Origin: Pholis gunnellus
Lineage: Eukaryota > Chordata > Actinopteri > Perciformes > Pholidae
Length of the DNA: 64,000 nt
Direction of reading: 5' to 3'
Assembly: GCA_910591455.2 (NCBI GenBank)
Contig: OU342820.1
Coordinates: 20,864,128 to 20,928,127 of the forward strand
In this document: one piece after another, positions 23,830 to 37,332 of the stretch
Layout of the letters: each line of letters begins with the position of its first letter
How positions within the stretch are numbered: position 1 is the stretch's first letter
Notes under the pieces: generated by a model
What the model was told of the DNA's origin: nothing
What the model saw: only the letters and a program-made list of their open reading frames with translations
Database searches by the model: none
Program-made: the position numbers and the translations under genes

Positions 23830-26800
23830 ATTCAGTGACTGATTTATTGTCTTTTTTCTTTATTATTTATCTATTTTTATATTATTTTTTAATGATCTCT
23901 TATTTTATTATTGTTGTTGTTATTAAAGTTATTATTTTTGTATTATATATTATGAGTATTATTTATTAATTCATCATTAGTGTTGTTTTACCGAGCTAGA
24001 TTATTGAAGATAATTATTTATTTTTCTTCCTCACACTTCATCTGGTCACAATGTGTTGCTGTTGAATTTTTAGGGTCTGAACAGGGTTTTCTTCTTAATA
24101 CATTTACAAAAAAGTCTAGTTTTGACTTTGTCACTCTGGAGTATTGAGTTTAGATTGATGACGGCAACAACAATACGTTAAAAGCATATTTAGCACGAGG
24201 CTGCAACACAACAGAATGAGGATAAAGTGAAGGAACACTTTGTGGAGTTTAATGCTTAATAACTACGCGGTAGAGCCCTGCAGAGCGTTGTGACTGACGG
24301 AGGATGTGTGGCAACAAGGAAACCGCTTCCTGCCTCCAGCAGACAGCGAGCAACGCGACTTCAGAGTGACTTCAGTACGATGTGCATGAATATAAAGCAG
24401 AGTTAGTGAACGTGACCCCAGAATAAACCTCTCAGCGAGGCCCAGCGGGTCACATGGAGTCAGCTCATTAAGCTTCTTCCTGTGACCTCAGCGTCCGCTA
24501 TCAGACATCACGACAATAACGCTGGTTTGGTTATTTTGGCTGCGAGTTGATGTGAAAGCCGGTCGGTGCTCGATAGCAGAGAACAAAGTAACGTCGACGT
24601 GTCTGCTCGTCTGACGTCAGTGTTAATGTCAAACACACTGCAGCACGACTCACAGACACTTTTCCAACAACAACACGCATCACATTTCTCACTAAAATAA
24701 ACGTAGGAAATATACAAATATATCATTAATCCACTTATTTGGAGTTTAAATCATCACCGTACACACAAACTGTGACTGAAAGTTTGACTTGAGAGCAAAA
24801 ACAAACGCGTCCCGATACTATGAACGTATTGAACAATGCATGCAGAGAAGTTACAATTTCTTTGTATTTTTAAATCAAAATCCATCTTTTCTTCCTGTTA
24901 AGCAAAATATGACGCGTGCATATGTTAGATAGTACCAACCAATTATAACCAAAAATATCATGACATCCATCCATCAATCTGAAACCTTTAGTGAGGTCTG
25001 AAGTCTTAAAGCTGCATTCTCTCTAGTGTCCACCAGGGGGCGACTCCTCTGGTTGTATAGAAGTCTATGAGAAAATGACTCTACTTCTCTCTTGATTTAT
25101 TACCTCAGTAAACATTGTAAACATGAGTTTATGGTCTCAATCTCTAGTTTCAAGTCTTCTTCAATACAGCATGATGTTCATTTAGTAGATGATGGTCCAT
25201 TTAGAGTCAAACAGACCATAAAGCAGGGGATGCTTTAGGGGCGGGGCTACACGGTGATTGACAGGTCTCTACGTCACTCCTCCTCAGTCCAGATATGGTC
25301 ACTTCCTGTTTACAGGTTGCAAAAAAACAAGATGGCGACGGACAACATCCAAGATGGAGAGGCTTCTAAATCATAGTCCACAAACCAACGAGTGATCCGT
25401 ATCGCGCTACACTCTAAGCCCCGCCCCCTTTTCAACGGTCCAATCAAATTCACAGGATCTAATTTCAGATCTCTTCTGTGACTCTGCACCACTCAAATAT
25501 TCTGTTTCAGTGGGACTTCAATGCATCTCATGGAACTGTTTTTCACTTGAATCTTCAGATGTTAAAGTCTTGAAATGACGAAGGTTCAAACTTTCGTTTT
25601 CCCTCAGAGCTCAAAGTAACGACACAACCTGCTGCGGTCGGCCGGCTTCCTTTACAGCATCTGAAGAGGAAGTCAGGCCTCATGCTGCTGTCACACACAC
25701 ACACACACACACACAGCAGCATCATGTGACCCAGCGGGGCGTCTTACATCAGACCACCATGGCTGTAGCATCTCAATACCAAATCCATAACGAGCGCATC
25801 CAAAGCACGGGGCCATGACGACACCAATCAGGCCTTTCAATATGTAAATATCAGAAGTATGCACCAATTTATTTTAGTAGTAAGATAAGAGACATAAGCA
25901 GTGATTCATGTTGTTTTGTTAAAGGAACATTACGTCAGTTTACGTCAAACTCAAGTAATTGTTTTGGTTTCTTCCGTGTGTGTCACAGGTCCCGGGCGTT
26001 TTTAGCTTAGCTTAGCACAAAGTCTGGAAGCAGAGGCAAACTGCTAGCCTGGTTAACGCGCCACTCACATCAAAAAGGGAGTTAAGATGGAGCTTAAACT
26101 GACCAGTTTTAATAAACGATTTATCATAAAAGTCAAGTGAAACAATGTCTAAACCTCGCTGGTCTCAGCTTCTAAAATAAGGCGATATCTTCGGGCTTTT
26201 AAATGTTGGTTGACCTCCACTGACTCGTCCATCCTCAGGTCAATATTCTGCACATTATACATCGATAGGAGAAGGTTTTTGTTTCAGTTAAATTGATCAC
26301 AGAACATTTTAACGAACACACAACCAGCAAACTGTTCTCCAGCGTCTCATTAACACCCACATGCATGCAAATGTAGGGCTTACAGACATTATGCAGTTAT
26401 GTACTCTGATGCACACAGACACTAGTGCTGACAAACTGCCCAAAAACCACAGCGGTTAACTTTCCTCTTTATGGTCTAACAACAGGACGCTGGCCCTCGT
26501 CCATCTGTGGTTTATAATAACTCCAACATATCAAACTACTTCTGTCCGAAAACCTGTCGTCTATGAACGTATGAATGTGTTTTAGATGATTACGGGTGGG
26601 GCACGAAACAAAAGCGTATTCTTTACGCTTCTGTGCTTTTCTTATGCAAATGTGAAGCCAGGCCGTATTTAGGTCAACCTGCATGGAATGATGCCTGTCA
26701 GACCGTTACGGGGTTACAAATACACACGGCCTCTGTGGATAAAGAAGCTCTGCATGAAGAGAGAAACAGTAACATGTTTAACATGTTTAACATGTTTAAC

Positions 26801-26998
26801 ATGTTTAACATGTGTTTTATAGTCAGAATCCAACAAGAGCCGATCAATAAAAGGTTTCTGTTGTTCTAGTGTTTATTCTGCTGTGTTTTAATATCCTTCT
26901 TTAACTGTATGTGATTTAAAGTACACAAACAGCTTTATTATACTACCAGCATGACAAACCTCCAGAAAAACACACATTGTGCTTCAATACTGAGTTAT

Positions 26999-27054
<56 letters not shown>

Positions 27055-27680
27055 GCTGCAACTCCTTCAAGCTGCACGTGCTCTGACTAACAGAGAAGGT
27101 ATGAAAGGCACGCACGTGCAAAACCCACATTATTATTATTATTGTTATTATTATATTGTTATTATTATTGTTATTATTAGAAGAGACAACAGGACGTGTC
27201 TCAACTCGCTCAGAACAACTTCCGTATTTCTAGTTATTTGCAGCCCTCCGCCCACCAGCACCGAGGCTGCTCCATGGTCTTCTTCATGGGTTTAATCTTG
27301 TGAAATGCATAATAAATACATAATGAGTTCGCGTGGGAATGTCACGAGGAGTCTGTGTAGAGAACTGCGTTCAGAAATCTCCTGTTTTTAAGTTGTCGCT
27401 GCTGTCAGCGCAGCTGCGTGCGTAACATACACAGAATTAATACTTTGTTTCAATTTATAAAGTCTTAGAATCAAATTCCGCGTATAAAACTGTCCCCTGA
27501 GCAGCATCTGTGTGCGTTAAGATGTCCACTCCATTAGTCGTCACGGCTGTATTTTGGTGGAGGACTTGGGGCTCGTTTGCTCGTCGGGTGAGCAGACACA
27601 ACAAACTACGGCACAAAACAACGCCTCCGTCTTAAACATTAAAAGCAGAACATTCTTACGTCACTACCGTCTTTAAACGT
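23830..27680. other. Long non-coding stretch upstream of crlf3 coding exon 1
   Basis: Mostly AT-rich sequence without coding signal, probably the first intron of crlf3 if the exon at 27683 is real. It holds dispersed repeat R1 copy B, a CA run at 25692-25715, a short GCTTAGCTTAGC repeat at 26000-26060, a 9-bp array of ACATGTTTA (26772-26812) and a (TA)n run at 27002-27050. Confidence 0.5.
24990..25400 (+). repeat. Dispersed repeat family R1, copy B
   Basis: In opposite orientation to copy A: AAAGCTGCATTCTCTCTAGT, CACCAGGGGGCGACTCCTCT and GTTTCAAGTCTTCTTCAATA are all present. It continues into the distal part with ACTTCCTGTTTACAGGTTGC. Confidence 0.85.
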
Positions 27681-27682
27681 AC

Positions 27683-27800
27683 CTGTTTTACAGCTTTCTG
27701 GTAAACATTGAATCCCGAAAAGTCGTGAATCAGCTCGAAGCCGCCGCACCGCCGCTCGGTATGTAGAAGTTTTGCTCAAGTCCCAAAAATGACACTTCCG
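27683..27800 (-). promoter_or_regulatory. Candidate crlf3 promoter and 5' non-coding exon
   Basis: On the minus strand a CpG-containing segment ends GCTGTAAAACAG followed by the strong donor GTACGTTT. Two CCAAT motifs lie at about 27817 and 27858, upstream in that direction. crlf3 coding exon 1 is preceded by a usable acceptor (GGTCTCAG) 11 bases before the ATG, which is consistent with an upstream non-coding exon. The link over 4 kb is inferred. Confidence 0.35.
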
Positions 27801-27959
27801 AGGCTCTCGGGACAGCAGCCAATCACAGACGAGGAAGATTTGATGGACAGGGAAACCAGCCAATGGGATTGAGATATGTTTTGTTTTAGCCCCTCCCTCA
27901 TCAACCGACCTCCCCCTACATCGGAGCTGATGAAATGAGTTGATGTGTTCATGAATCTG

Positions 27960-28189
27960 GTACACGTTAGCTGTTGTAGTGTGTGTATTTATATATTTAA
28001 TTTTACATTTAATTTATTATGTTATTAGTAATATGTTGTATGTGTCATTAAAGTATCTATCGATGTTGTGACAGTACTGTAGTATTGTACATGGAGCGCT
28101 CTCATAATAGTGCTACCTATATACAGTATACTGTGTACACATATACATACATACATATATACTTATACACACACATTTATATATATATA

Positions 28190-28229
<40 letters not shown>

Positions 28230-28885
28230 CTCTAAAAGAGACCTGAAAGTAGCACAAATATAGTTTGGGGGGGGAAACTGTTAAGCAGTAAATTAGTAGC
28301 ATAACATCACTGATCCTGCAACATTTGATACAATAAATCAAATAAAAGTCACTGATGCACATCATGTGGTGCACAATTGATGTTCAAATAACTGAAGAAC
28401 ACAAAGAGAAACACTAAGGACAATGAATCAGAGGTTTGACAGGTAAACGGGTTTATCTCCTTGCTCAGGTAACAGGTGAGATGAATAGCTTTATGTGGAG
28501 TTACATCGCCTTCTAGTGGTTATAGCGGGTACAACATGTGTTCACTGTGCCTCTGTAGCTCCCAGATATTAACAGATTCATGTTTGATGGATCAGAGAAA
28601 ACACTTCTTATCCATTCCCAAACATCCTTGAGTATTTGTGCACATTTAATTCAGCGTATTGCAGTTGTTCTACTGTTAAACCGGATTGTAAGTGGGCTGG
28701 AGTGCGTTTGAGACACCCATAGATATATATATATATATATACTTTATATGCAGCTTCGTAATAAGGTGGAGGGGGAGGGCCGTGTCCTTTCCAGGGCAGG
28801 AGCCCTAACCCTACCTCAGGTGTGATCACGTGACCTCGTATACATCAGAGCTTTATAACAAGCTTATTCCAATAACTTTTTACAA

Positions 28886-28916
<31 letters not shown>

Positions 28917-29480
28917 GAGAGAGCGAGAGAGAGAGAGAGAGAGAGAAAGAGGAAGAGAGATACGGGGAGAGACAGAGAGCAGATTGCGGGGTTGGACACC
29001 GCAGATCTGACAGTGCGTGGACTATCTGGCTGGACGCGGTGACGCAGTACGTCGGACGGGCCCGGGACAATCCATCAGATTAGCGCTTGATCCGCAGGAT
29101 TTGTTGGGAGCGACACATCGAGTGAAAGCAGACGGAATGATCTAGATTTCATATTTATGTTCCACTGGAGCCTCTCTCTGTTTTATATAGTGTGAAAGGA
29201 TCGGATGTATTTCACGCACAAAACTACAGGACGCCATAGAGGAGTACCTCTCCAAAATGACCACAGTGGTGCCATGGCCGGTTTTACGCAGGAGCCGACA
29301 GTGTTTGGGAAACTTTTAGGAGGAGTCTGTAATTTCTCGTTAGCTATCTGAAGACCCGGTAATGTGCGATATCCGTGGAGCCGTCTAATCCCTCCCTGAT
29401 TATACCGCGCACAGATGGACTGCGTCCGATTGACACCAGGGCCAAGTCAGATCGTTTTAACCGCTATAATTGCGCCTTGA
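27960..29480. other. Intergenic region and presumed mpv17l promoter
   Basis: TA-rich microsatellites lie at 28191-28224 and 28722-28740, and an (AG)n tract at 28886-28947. From about 29000 to the mpv17l start the base composition turns CpG-rich, as expected for promoter and 5' UTR. No coding signal was seen. Confidence 0.5.
28886..28947. repeat. (AG)n microsatellite upstream of mpv17l
   Basis: About 60 bp of AG with a few GG and CG interruptions, roughly 600 bases before the start codon. Confidence 0.9.
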
Positions 29481-29537
29481 TTGGCGAATCGAAGCCATTT
29501 GAGGGACCGTGCAGCATCACTTTTGGAAGCTTCTAAA

Positions 29538-30307
29538 ATGAGGAGAGCTGTCCTGAAAGAAGCCGCCAAACGGTTCCCCTGGCTCGCCAACGTCACTTTG
29601 TACGGGTGCTTATTCGCTGGCGGCGACCTGGTCCATCAGCTCATCGCTCAGGAGGAGCGCATGGACTGGAAACACACACGCGACGTGGCCATCGTGGCCA
29701 TCAGTTTCCATGGAAACTTTAATTACTTCTGGCTGCGAGCCCTGGAGAGGCGTTTCCCCGGGAAGTCTGCCGGGATGGTTTTCCGCAAACTCCTGCTGGA
29801 CCAAAGCTTCGCGTCGCCTTTGGCCACCAGCGTCTTCTACACAGGTAAACCGGTCTAAATCCATAATGCAAAGACAATTTAGAGTTTGGTTTAGAGTGGA
29901 GACACACACGTTCTCTGTTTGATTTGAGATGAATATCATCTGATACCAAAAAACATCCAAATATCTCTTTGTTTCAATGTCACCAAACCATCAGAGCAAA
30001 GACACAGACCCACATATGTCTCATCAGTTAGAAATCTGTAAAATGCACAATCAGTAGATGAGCTTCCTGTTAAGGTCGATTCTCAGTCAAACATCATGTG
30101 GGTCAAGGTGAGGAGTCATAACACACGTTGTAATCGTGCGTAATGGCGCACACCAGCCCCACACTCCGCGTAAACATCTCCACATGTCCTGCAGGAGTGA
30201 ACTTCTTGGAGGGAAAAGAAGACATCTTTGAAGACTGGAGGGACAAGTTCTTCAACACCTGGAAGGTGAGTAAGGCTTCGGCATAGTCAAGAGAGTCACC
30301 TTGCCCT

Positions 30308-30356
<49 letters not shown>

Positions 30357-31228
30357 TGCGACCTCACGACCAGATTAACCTAGATTAAGCATCATTCTGC
30401 TTCTGCGCAGTGGGCACGATGCCCAGGAGCAGGTTGGGTAATTCAATCGCGACGATTGCCATCAGATAAATAAAAGAGTCAGCGAGTTTCAGGAGCTGAA
30501 GTCCTGCCAATCACCGTGTCATGCTGATGTCATTGAGTGCAACGCGTCACGATCCTGGTAAATGTGCATTCATAACGTCCGAAATCTTATTTTATTTAAC
30601 GTGTAAAAAAGTTCCAAATCAGTGATTCATGTGTCAATAATCTTAGATAATTAAGTTTCATTTTTCACAGTGGTGGAAAGAAACTGTTTACTGTTGGAGA
30701 CAAAGAGACAAATGAGTACAAAGAGATACAAAGTGACCTTAAAGAGACACTTTAGACACTTTAGTTTAAAGGTAAGAACAGAGATTTACATGTGATTCTG
30801 TGTCTTCACTCATCATTTCCTACTTTCACTTTCAGACTGGACTCATGTACTGGCCGTTCATGCAGGTAAACTGGAAAACAAGCTACTGTTTTGTGCACAT
30901 TGATGTCTTCTTCAATACAGCATGATGTTCATTTAGTAAGTTATGGTTCATTTAGAGTCAATATATCTGTATATGTTGAATATCACGTCCTGTTTTCTGC
31001 CCTCTGTCACAGTTACTGAACTTTGTCCTGATGCCGTTGTACCTGCGGACGGCCTTCATGGGCTGCTGCGCCTTCCTCTGGGCCACCTTCCTCTGCTTCT
31101 CGCGGCAGAGCGGCGACGGCACCGCCGCCGTGGCTCTGGCCTTCATCATGGACCCCCGTAAGACCCTGGAGGAGATTCGCGAGGCCCGGCTGGCTCGGAA
31201 AAAGCAAAAGAGCCAGCGGGAAAACTAG
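29538..31228 (+). CDS. mpv17l: mpv17l, Mpv17-like membrane protein
   Basis: A member of the Mpv17/PMP22 family of small multi-pass proteins of mitochondrial or peroxisomal membranes, linked to control of reactive oxygen species. Exons are 29538-29844, 30195-30265, 30836-30865 and 31013-31228, in phase, giving 207 residues. Conserved segments are RFPWLANVTLYGCLFAGGD, FHGNFNYFWLRALERRFPG, GKEDIFEDWRDKFFNTWK, TGLMYWPFMQ (the family signature region) and CAFLWATFLCFSRQSGDGT, all matching human MPV17L. The C-terminus is charged (KKQKSQREN) and differs from the human end. The start is the ATG in AAAATGAGG; no in-frame stop separates it from 29481, but nothing further upstream resembles the family. 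A 45-bp CA repeat lies 44 bases after the exon 2 donor. Confidence 0.95.
30309..30353. repeat. (CA)n microsatellite in mpv17l intron 2
   Basis: 45 bp of pure CA, starting 44 bases after the exon 2 donor. Confidence 0.95.
30906..30958 (+). repeat. Dispersed repeat R1, short fragment in mpv17l intron 3
   Basis: Contains GTCTTCTTCAATACAGCATG and ATTTAGAGTCA, identical to the central part of the long copies. Confidence 0.8.
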
Positions 31229-31551
31229 AGGGAGGAAGAGGAGGAAAAGGATGAGGAGAGAGGAGGAGGAGGCTTCTGTCTTTCAGGCCTTTGACAGAAG
31301 GGTTTCCACTTTGGCTTATTCATCAAACTGATGAGCAGGTCACTGGTTGGTAAAAGGAAAAACATTTCTCTCTCACATACGCACACAACAGTTGACTGTA
31401 ATGACTGCCGTAATATTAATAACTTTTTAATAACATTTTCTTCCTGTGCTGATTATTATATTTATTCTTGACCTTTTTCTGTGCAAAGATTATATACTAT
31501 TTCCCCAGAAATGTGTTCTTAGTAAAGTAGGAAAGCATTTAGGTAAAAGCA

Positions 31552-31936
31552 GGCGGCAACCTCGAGAGAAGTCAAAGCTTCATGTGTTAAAGCTGCATTC
31601 TCTCTAGTGTCCACCAGGCGACTCCTCTGGTTGTATAGAAGTCTATGAGAAAATGACTCTACTTCTCTCTTGATTTATTACCTCAGTAAACATTGTAAAC
31701 ATGAGTTTATGGTCTCAATCTCTAGTTTCAAGTCTTCTTCAATACAGCATGATGTTCATTTAGTAAATGATGGTCCATTTAGAGTCACACAGACCATAAA
31801 GCAGGGGATGCTTTAGGGGCGGGGCTACACAGTGATTGACAGGTAGACGTGTACGGCGTCTCTACGTCACTCCTCAGTCCAGATATGCTCACTTCCATTT
31901 ATCGGATGCACAAGAGCCGGTCTATGAGTCTATGGG
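31552..31936 (+). repeat. Dispersed repeat family R1, copy C
   Basis: Begins GGCGGCAACCTCGAGAGAAG, passes AAAGCTGCATTCTCTCTAGT and runs through GGGGCGGGGCTACACAGTGA. It follows the mpv17l stop by about 320 bases and is probably in its 3' UTR. An AATAAA lies at 31972-31977. Confidence 0.8.
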
Positions 31937-31939
31937 TAA

Positions 31940-34343
31940 AAGTGGAAACTCAGGTGAAACAGGTTACTAATAATAAAAGTATTTATGTTAATATCGGTGT
32001 AAAATAACATTATTTTTTATCTTCATTACAGCACACAATACTAAAGAGTTTGGTTGAAACAAACCCTTCCACTCTTAAAGCATTAATACTAGGTCTAAAA
32101 ACATAAACTTTGCATGTAAATCAAATGGGTTCATCCTCAGCGGAGCATGAAGCTGCTCAACACAGTTTATATGGCGAGACAGATTTTGATATTTCTTGTG
32201 TGCAAATGCAGATGTTGTCCCAGCGGAGGCTCGAGAATAAAAGGCACCGAACAGATTGAGATTCCCTCGGTGGGGATCACACATTTTCGTAGCAAGTTTG
32301 GAGACATTTTGCTCCAAAGTGACGGACGGGACAGAAAACGGACGACGGTGAAAAAAGTTACAGTGGGATTAATTTACAGGATGTATACATATATAACATA
32401 TTGTTTACAGCTGCAGTGAGATCAGATTAACAGCTCCATGTTTCTGCTTTACGCTAGTTGTGCCTTCTCTCTCTCGGTGTCTGCGAGCTTGCCGTGTTTG
32501 GCTGTCTGGTGATAGTTATTAGCAATAATCAATACAATGCAATATGTAAATATATATATATACTGTATATATTTGTGTGTGAGCTATGTTTTAAATGGAG
32601 TTTATTGTGTGATGCACTGATGTAGACAATCAGGAGTCGAAAGCCTGAACGCTCTGGAAGGTTCACCCCCTGGGGAGCAAGAATGAGCTCAGTAAAAGCT
32701 ACAATGTGTCCGTTAAAGTTTGACGGCAGCACGAGAGGAAGGACCGTCAAAATAATATCCACTGGAGATTTTATAGAAACATGACGATTTGTCTTGAACT
32801 AAAGAAAGAAATCATGAATATTAGCAACAGCTTTTATTTACAGTATTTTTCGCAATGTCAACAAATCCCACAAAAACACCAAAAACTACAAACTACAGTC
32901 TCTCAAGAATAATGTTTCTTTTAAAACATCTCACATTTATATAGTTGCAATTATAAAAAAGAAAAATATTTCTAAAAACAGCCGGTCACTTTAGTTTTTA
33001 GCAAACTATCCGTCAGGAGGAATAAGTGCGTTAGTCTGGAACTATTTTCAGCGGCGCCTTAATCCACATTTCTGGTGAGTGTTTGTGGCAGCAGGACGGT
33101 GTGTGTGTGTGTGTGTGTGTGTGTGTGGTACAGTGTGTGTTCATGTTAATGAAGGAACAACAGGCTCATTAATGTGTTTTAATGGAGCTCTAAAAGTTAT
33201 CAGGTCGTGATACTCAGATAAAACGCGTTAGTGGGTGTTTTTCGTTGGATTTGTCGATAGTTAAAAAATAAGTTTTATTACTAAAGTTGTGTATCGGTGC
33301 ATCACACTTGTGTTGTGTCGTCTCCTATAGTTTGATCTCAACCCTGTCCTCTTACTTGAAACATCACATAGGTTGCCATCAGCCCAGATTCCTTATCATG
33401 TAACGCTTTATTATTATAACAATATTATACTTCTCATGGATTAAAATGCTCCTGTGGATTATTAAAGGAGGACCAGGTTTATTTTAGACGTAGACGTTCT
33501 GTTTTTTTCCCATTCACGAAACAAAGATTAAATATTGTTAAGAACTCTGTGTGAATATGAAACTATTTTGTTGCATTCGTGCTTTGAGGACACTTCTTGA
33601 GTCACTTTAATGTCATTTCGACAAGCGACCAGACAGTTAATCGGATAAACTAAAGTCAAATTATTTCTTGATAACTTCTCTATTCTGTGAAGTGGGTGTG
33701 ATGATGTCATGATGAGATTTGATGGGACATTGTGTCACAGTTAAGCCACGAACGATGACCCCGGGGAAGGTGATGAGTCAGCGGATTAAGACTGATTTAC
33801 ATGCAACAAATATTCTGGTTTATTTATCCTCATTCTGAAAAAGACAATGTTCCTAACGAGCTGTTCGTAAACAGGAAAGAGTTTGTGTGTCACAAATCAG
33901 TAGGGTTCATGCTCTGGGGAAGATGAACGTACGTGCAAAGTTTAATAGCAATCCATCAAATATTTGTTGAGATATTTCAGTCTCGACCAAATGAACGGAC
34001 CCAGGACGCTTTGTTATCGTAAATTAAATCATCCAACTGTATGAAACAGTACATTTTTAAAACTACTGCTGTACAAAGACCAAAAAACAAAACCAGAGCT
34101 CACCGACTACATCTGATCTAAGTACAGGGCGGACAGATAAACGGAAATAGTTCCGACTCAAAACTTTCCCTACATTTCTGTTTTCATTTCATTTCTGTGT
34201 TCAAACGAGATAAATCATGGTAACTGGTGATATTTGGAGGACAGAGCCAGACTGGCTGTTTCTCCCTGTTTCCAGTCTCTAATGCTAAGCTAGGCTAACC
34301 ACATCCTGACTTTCTGAACACATGCAGCGAGGACAGAGTGGAC

Positions 34344-34385
<42 letters not shown>

Positions 34386-35491
34386 AGCAGCTTTATGCTC
34401 CGGTGATGGTGCGTGTGGATTAACCAGGATCAGATATGCCTAGTTAATCCCTACCTCTGACCTCACCAACAGGAAGTGAAGATCTCCAATCAGAGTGAAG
34501 GATGCTGTCAGGTGCTCGGTTTAACGCGCCACCCTTCACTAACCCTCACATCCTAACAGCAAGCAGAGCACTTAAAATACACACGTGCTCATATTCAGGT
34601 CACATAACCGAGAATAATAATTAATAAAGAACATAATGGAAGATAAATAAAGTTAAGGTTCTGTGGAGGTATGAATCATTGTGTTTCTGTTTCCTGTCAC
34701 CTGTTAATCACTTGATCTGAATAAAACTGATGCTTTGTTGGAGCTTTTGTTGTGTTGCATTCATGTACTGCAGGAAAGAGGAAGTTATTTAAATGTAAAT
34801 ATATAAATATTTATTTTACAGTCATGATTTTAAGGTTCAAATTCATTTCATTTTAAAGGGCCTTGAAACAAAAGGGTGACCCCAGCACTGAAATGAGACA
34901 TTATTACTGAAAATCTGACAAAACTAAAGTTTTATGATGCTGTTAAAGATTTGTTTATGTCAAACTGTTTTATTACATTATATTCTAAATCATATTTCTA
35001 TTAGATCTCCATGTTAATACAGACAGACACTAAGGAGCATTGCTTATTCTTGTTGTATATTAATAATCATATTATAGAAACACCTTTGACATAGACTTGC
35101 TGACTCTGCTCCTATTAAACTCATCACACCGCTTTCACTTTCGTCTCTCAATTCTTTCTTATACTTTAATTGATCTTGTACAGCCTCTATTTTTACTTCT
35201 ATTTAGTTTTACAAACGTCTTACTATTTATTTATTTTGACTACATCTGTATTTATTTCTGTCCTTGTTCTGCTGCAACCACTACATTTACCTCTGGGGAT
35301 CATTAAAAGCTCATTTTATCCTTTTTTATTTCTGTCAGTGAACACAGCACAAGCTCATTTACTAATATATAAATATACCTGTAATTTATTTATTCATAGC
35401 TTAAAAAAAAGCAGGTCGGAGCTGTTTATTATGATTATTCTTTAGCAATAACACGTTAATTAACTAACCACCACTGCAGAAACACTAATTC

Positions 35492-35544
<53 letters not shown>

Positions 35545-35870
35545 ATTATGTATAATTGTTGAAAAAAATTCCTCTTGTGGGATTAATAAATTATCTGTCT
35601 GTCTGTCTGTCTCTATCAATTTTCCGACAGCACTTGAAGGCATCACCTCCGGTAATTCATCACGACGTCTGGACTCATGAAGGTTATTGTCGACACCCCT
35701 CTGTCACAGATGTCACTCCTCTGATTGGACAATGATCCCGACCCCGCCCACTAACTGTTTGATTGACAGGACAACCGACGGCTCGCAGCGGGTGAACGGG
35801 GCAGTCATCTAACTTGTGATTGGTGGATCGGTCGGGATTTATATGAATGGCAATTTGTATTGTTTGACGT
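31940..35870. other. Intergenic region between mpv17l and nde1
   Basis: No coding signal. TG runs lie at 33100-33126 and 34349-34382. A repeat fragment with GCAATCCATCAAATATTTGT lies near 33950, and the GCTAAGCTAGGCTAACC family (reverse) at 34240-34310. A (TA)n run is at 35499-35542, and a LINE/SINE-like tail, GGGATTAATAAATTATCTGT followed by (CTGT)n, is at 35578-35612. Confidence 0.55.
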
Positions 35871-35879
35871 CTTCGCAAC

Positions 35880-36039
35880 ACAGTAGCAACTTTGCGGTTT
35901 CCAACTCCGAGAAAGTCCCGTTAATAGTTCTGTTTACTGATGTTTAACCGACTCACGTGGTGTCGGACTACACAACAGCTCACGAGGAGGATTTAGAAAC
36001 ATAATAAGTTGTTTTTTAACATCGCGTCGACTGTTCAGC
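35880..36039 (+). promoter_or_regulatory. Candidate nde1 promoter and first non-coding exon
   Basis: A CpG-containing stretch ends CGACTGTTCAGC followed by donor GTAAGTTTTC at 36040. The next fitting acceptor (CATTGCTTAG) ends at 36563, about 100 bases before the nde1 ATG. Confidence 0.45.
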
Positions 36040-36587
36040 GTAAGTTTTCTTCTGCTTGTGTTGTTTACAATCTATTGTTAGTAGTTTGCGTTGATCTGTG
36101 TCTCATATGCTGTGTTTATAAAAGCAGGTGTTATGACATGAGTATAAATCACCCGTTATATCTTTTAGGTGACGTTTACTTTTGGTTCCCGTTTTTCTTT
36201 CCTTAGTTCAGCTTTGACCAGATCCTTTTGTGTCTGACTTATTTCATGTCTTTTGAATCCGTAGAATCTATTGTTCAGGTCGGCTTACATGTAGTATTAA
36301 AACACATTATTGTATAGAAGTAAACTTGGAATTTATTATCTTGATTTTGCTAACTTTATGTTTTTTTTTCTCAACTAAGACGACTTCGATCAGAGAAACT
36401 GAGATTTGATCTGAAGGACCGTGATGCCGGATTAACGGGAGCATGCTGACGTCATGTCGTACAACAATCAACCGCTTTCCATCGACCGGTGTCACTTTAA
36501 ACATTCATTTGCCTGATTTCTGAAGGGAGTTCTGCACCGATCTGAACTTCTCTCATTGCTTAGTTCTAATTGAACCACAGAGCCGTG

Positions 36588-36655
36588 TTGGTGCGTGTTG
36601 GTGTGTGTTGGTGCGTGTTGGTGCGTGTTGGTGTGTGTTGGTGCGTGTTGGTGTG
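36588..36655. repeat. 10-bp tandem repeat in the nde1 5' UTR
   Basis: About 6.5 copies of TGGTGYGTGT, ending just before the start codon at 36667. Confidence 0.9.
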
Positions 36656-36666
36656 ACCGGCTGGAG

Positions 36667-37269
36667 ATGGAGATGGGGGATCCGGAGCCTGCAGAGTTTG
36701 GGTCCCTGGAGGAAGAGCTGCAGTACTGGAAGGACCAGGCTGCCCGACAGCAGCAGAGGTGTGTGTGTGTGTAACAGACCTCACAGTCCATCACTTCTGC
36801 CTCCTCCAGTTCACCAGCTTACATGTCTGAGTCATCATATCACAACACATGTTCATCTAATCAGTGTCTGTGCACCTTTTAGCTGACCTTAGTGATGATT
36901 GTTGGTGTTTTTAAAGCCACAGACGTCCTGAAAGATGATTTATCTTCTTATATTAGTCACGTGAGTTTTTATGTTTGCTTTAATAACATCTTGAGCCAAT
37001 CAGACTGTGTGGGAAACACAACACAGATTTAATCTTTCAGGACTTCTCGGGCTCCGTAATATAATCAGAGAAAATATTCAATACTTTTAGTCGAGTTTGG
37101 TTTACAGAGTGGAAGAAACTCCTGCAAGACAAACAGCTGTGAACCTCAGGGTGTTTCCTGTTAAACACATTTCTGTGATGTTTACACTTTCATGTTTAAT
37201 TCATAATCACCAGATCTTCTCCAGGTTCGGTGGGAAAAATGGTCAAATTATTTTCTTTGATAACTTACA

Positions 37270-37332
<63 letters not shown>

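Noticed and set aside
29481..29537. N-terminal extension of mpv17l
   Set aside because: The upstream open frame has no ATG; family alignment starts near the ATG at 29538.
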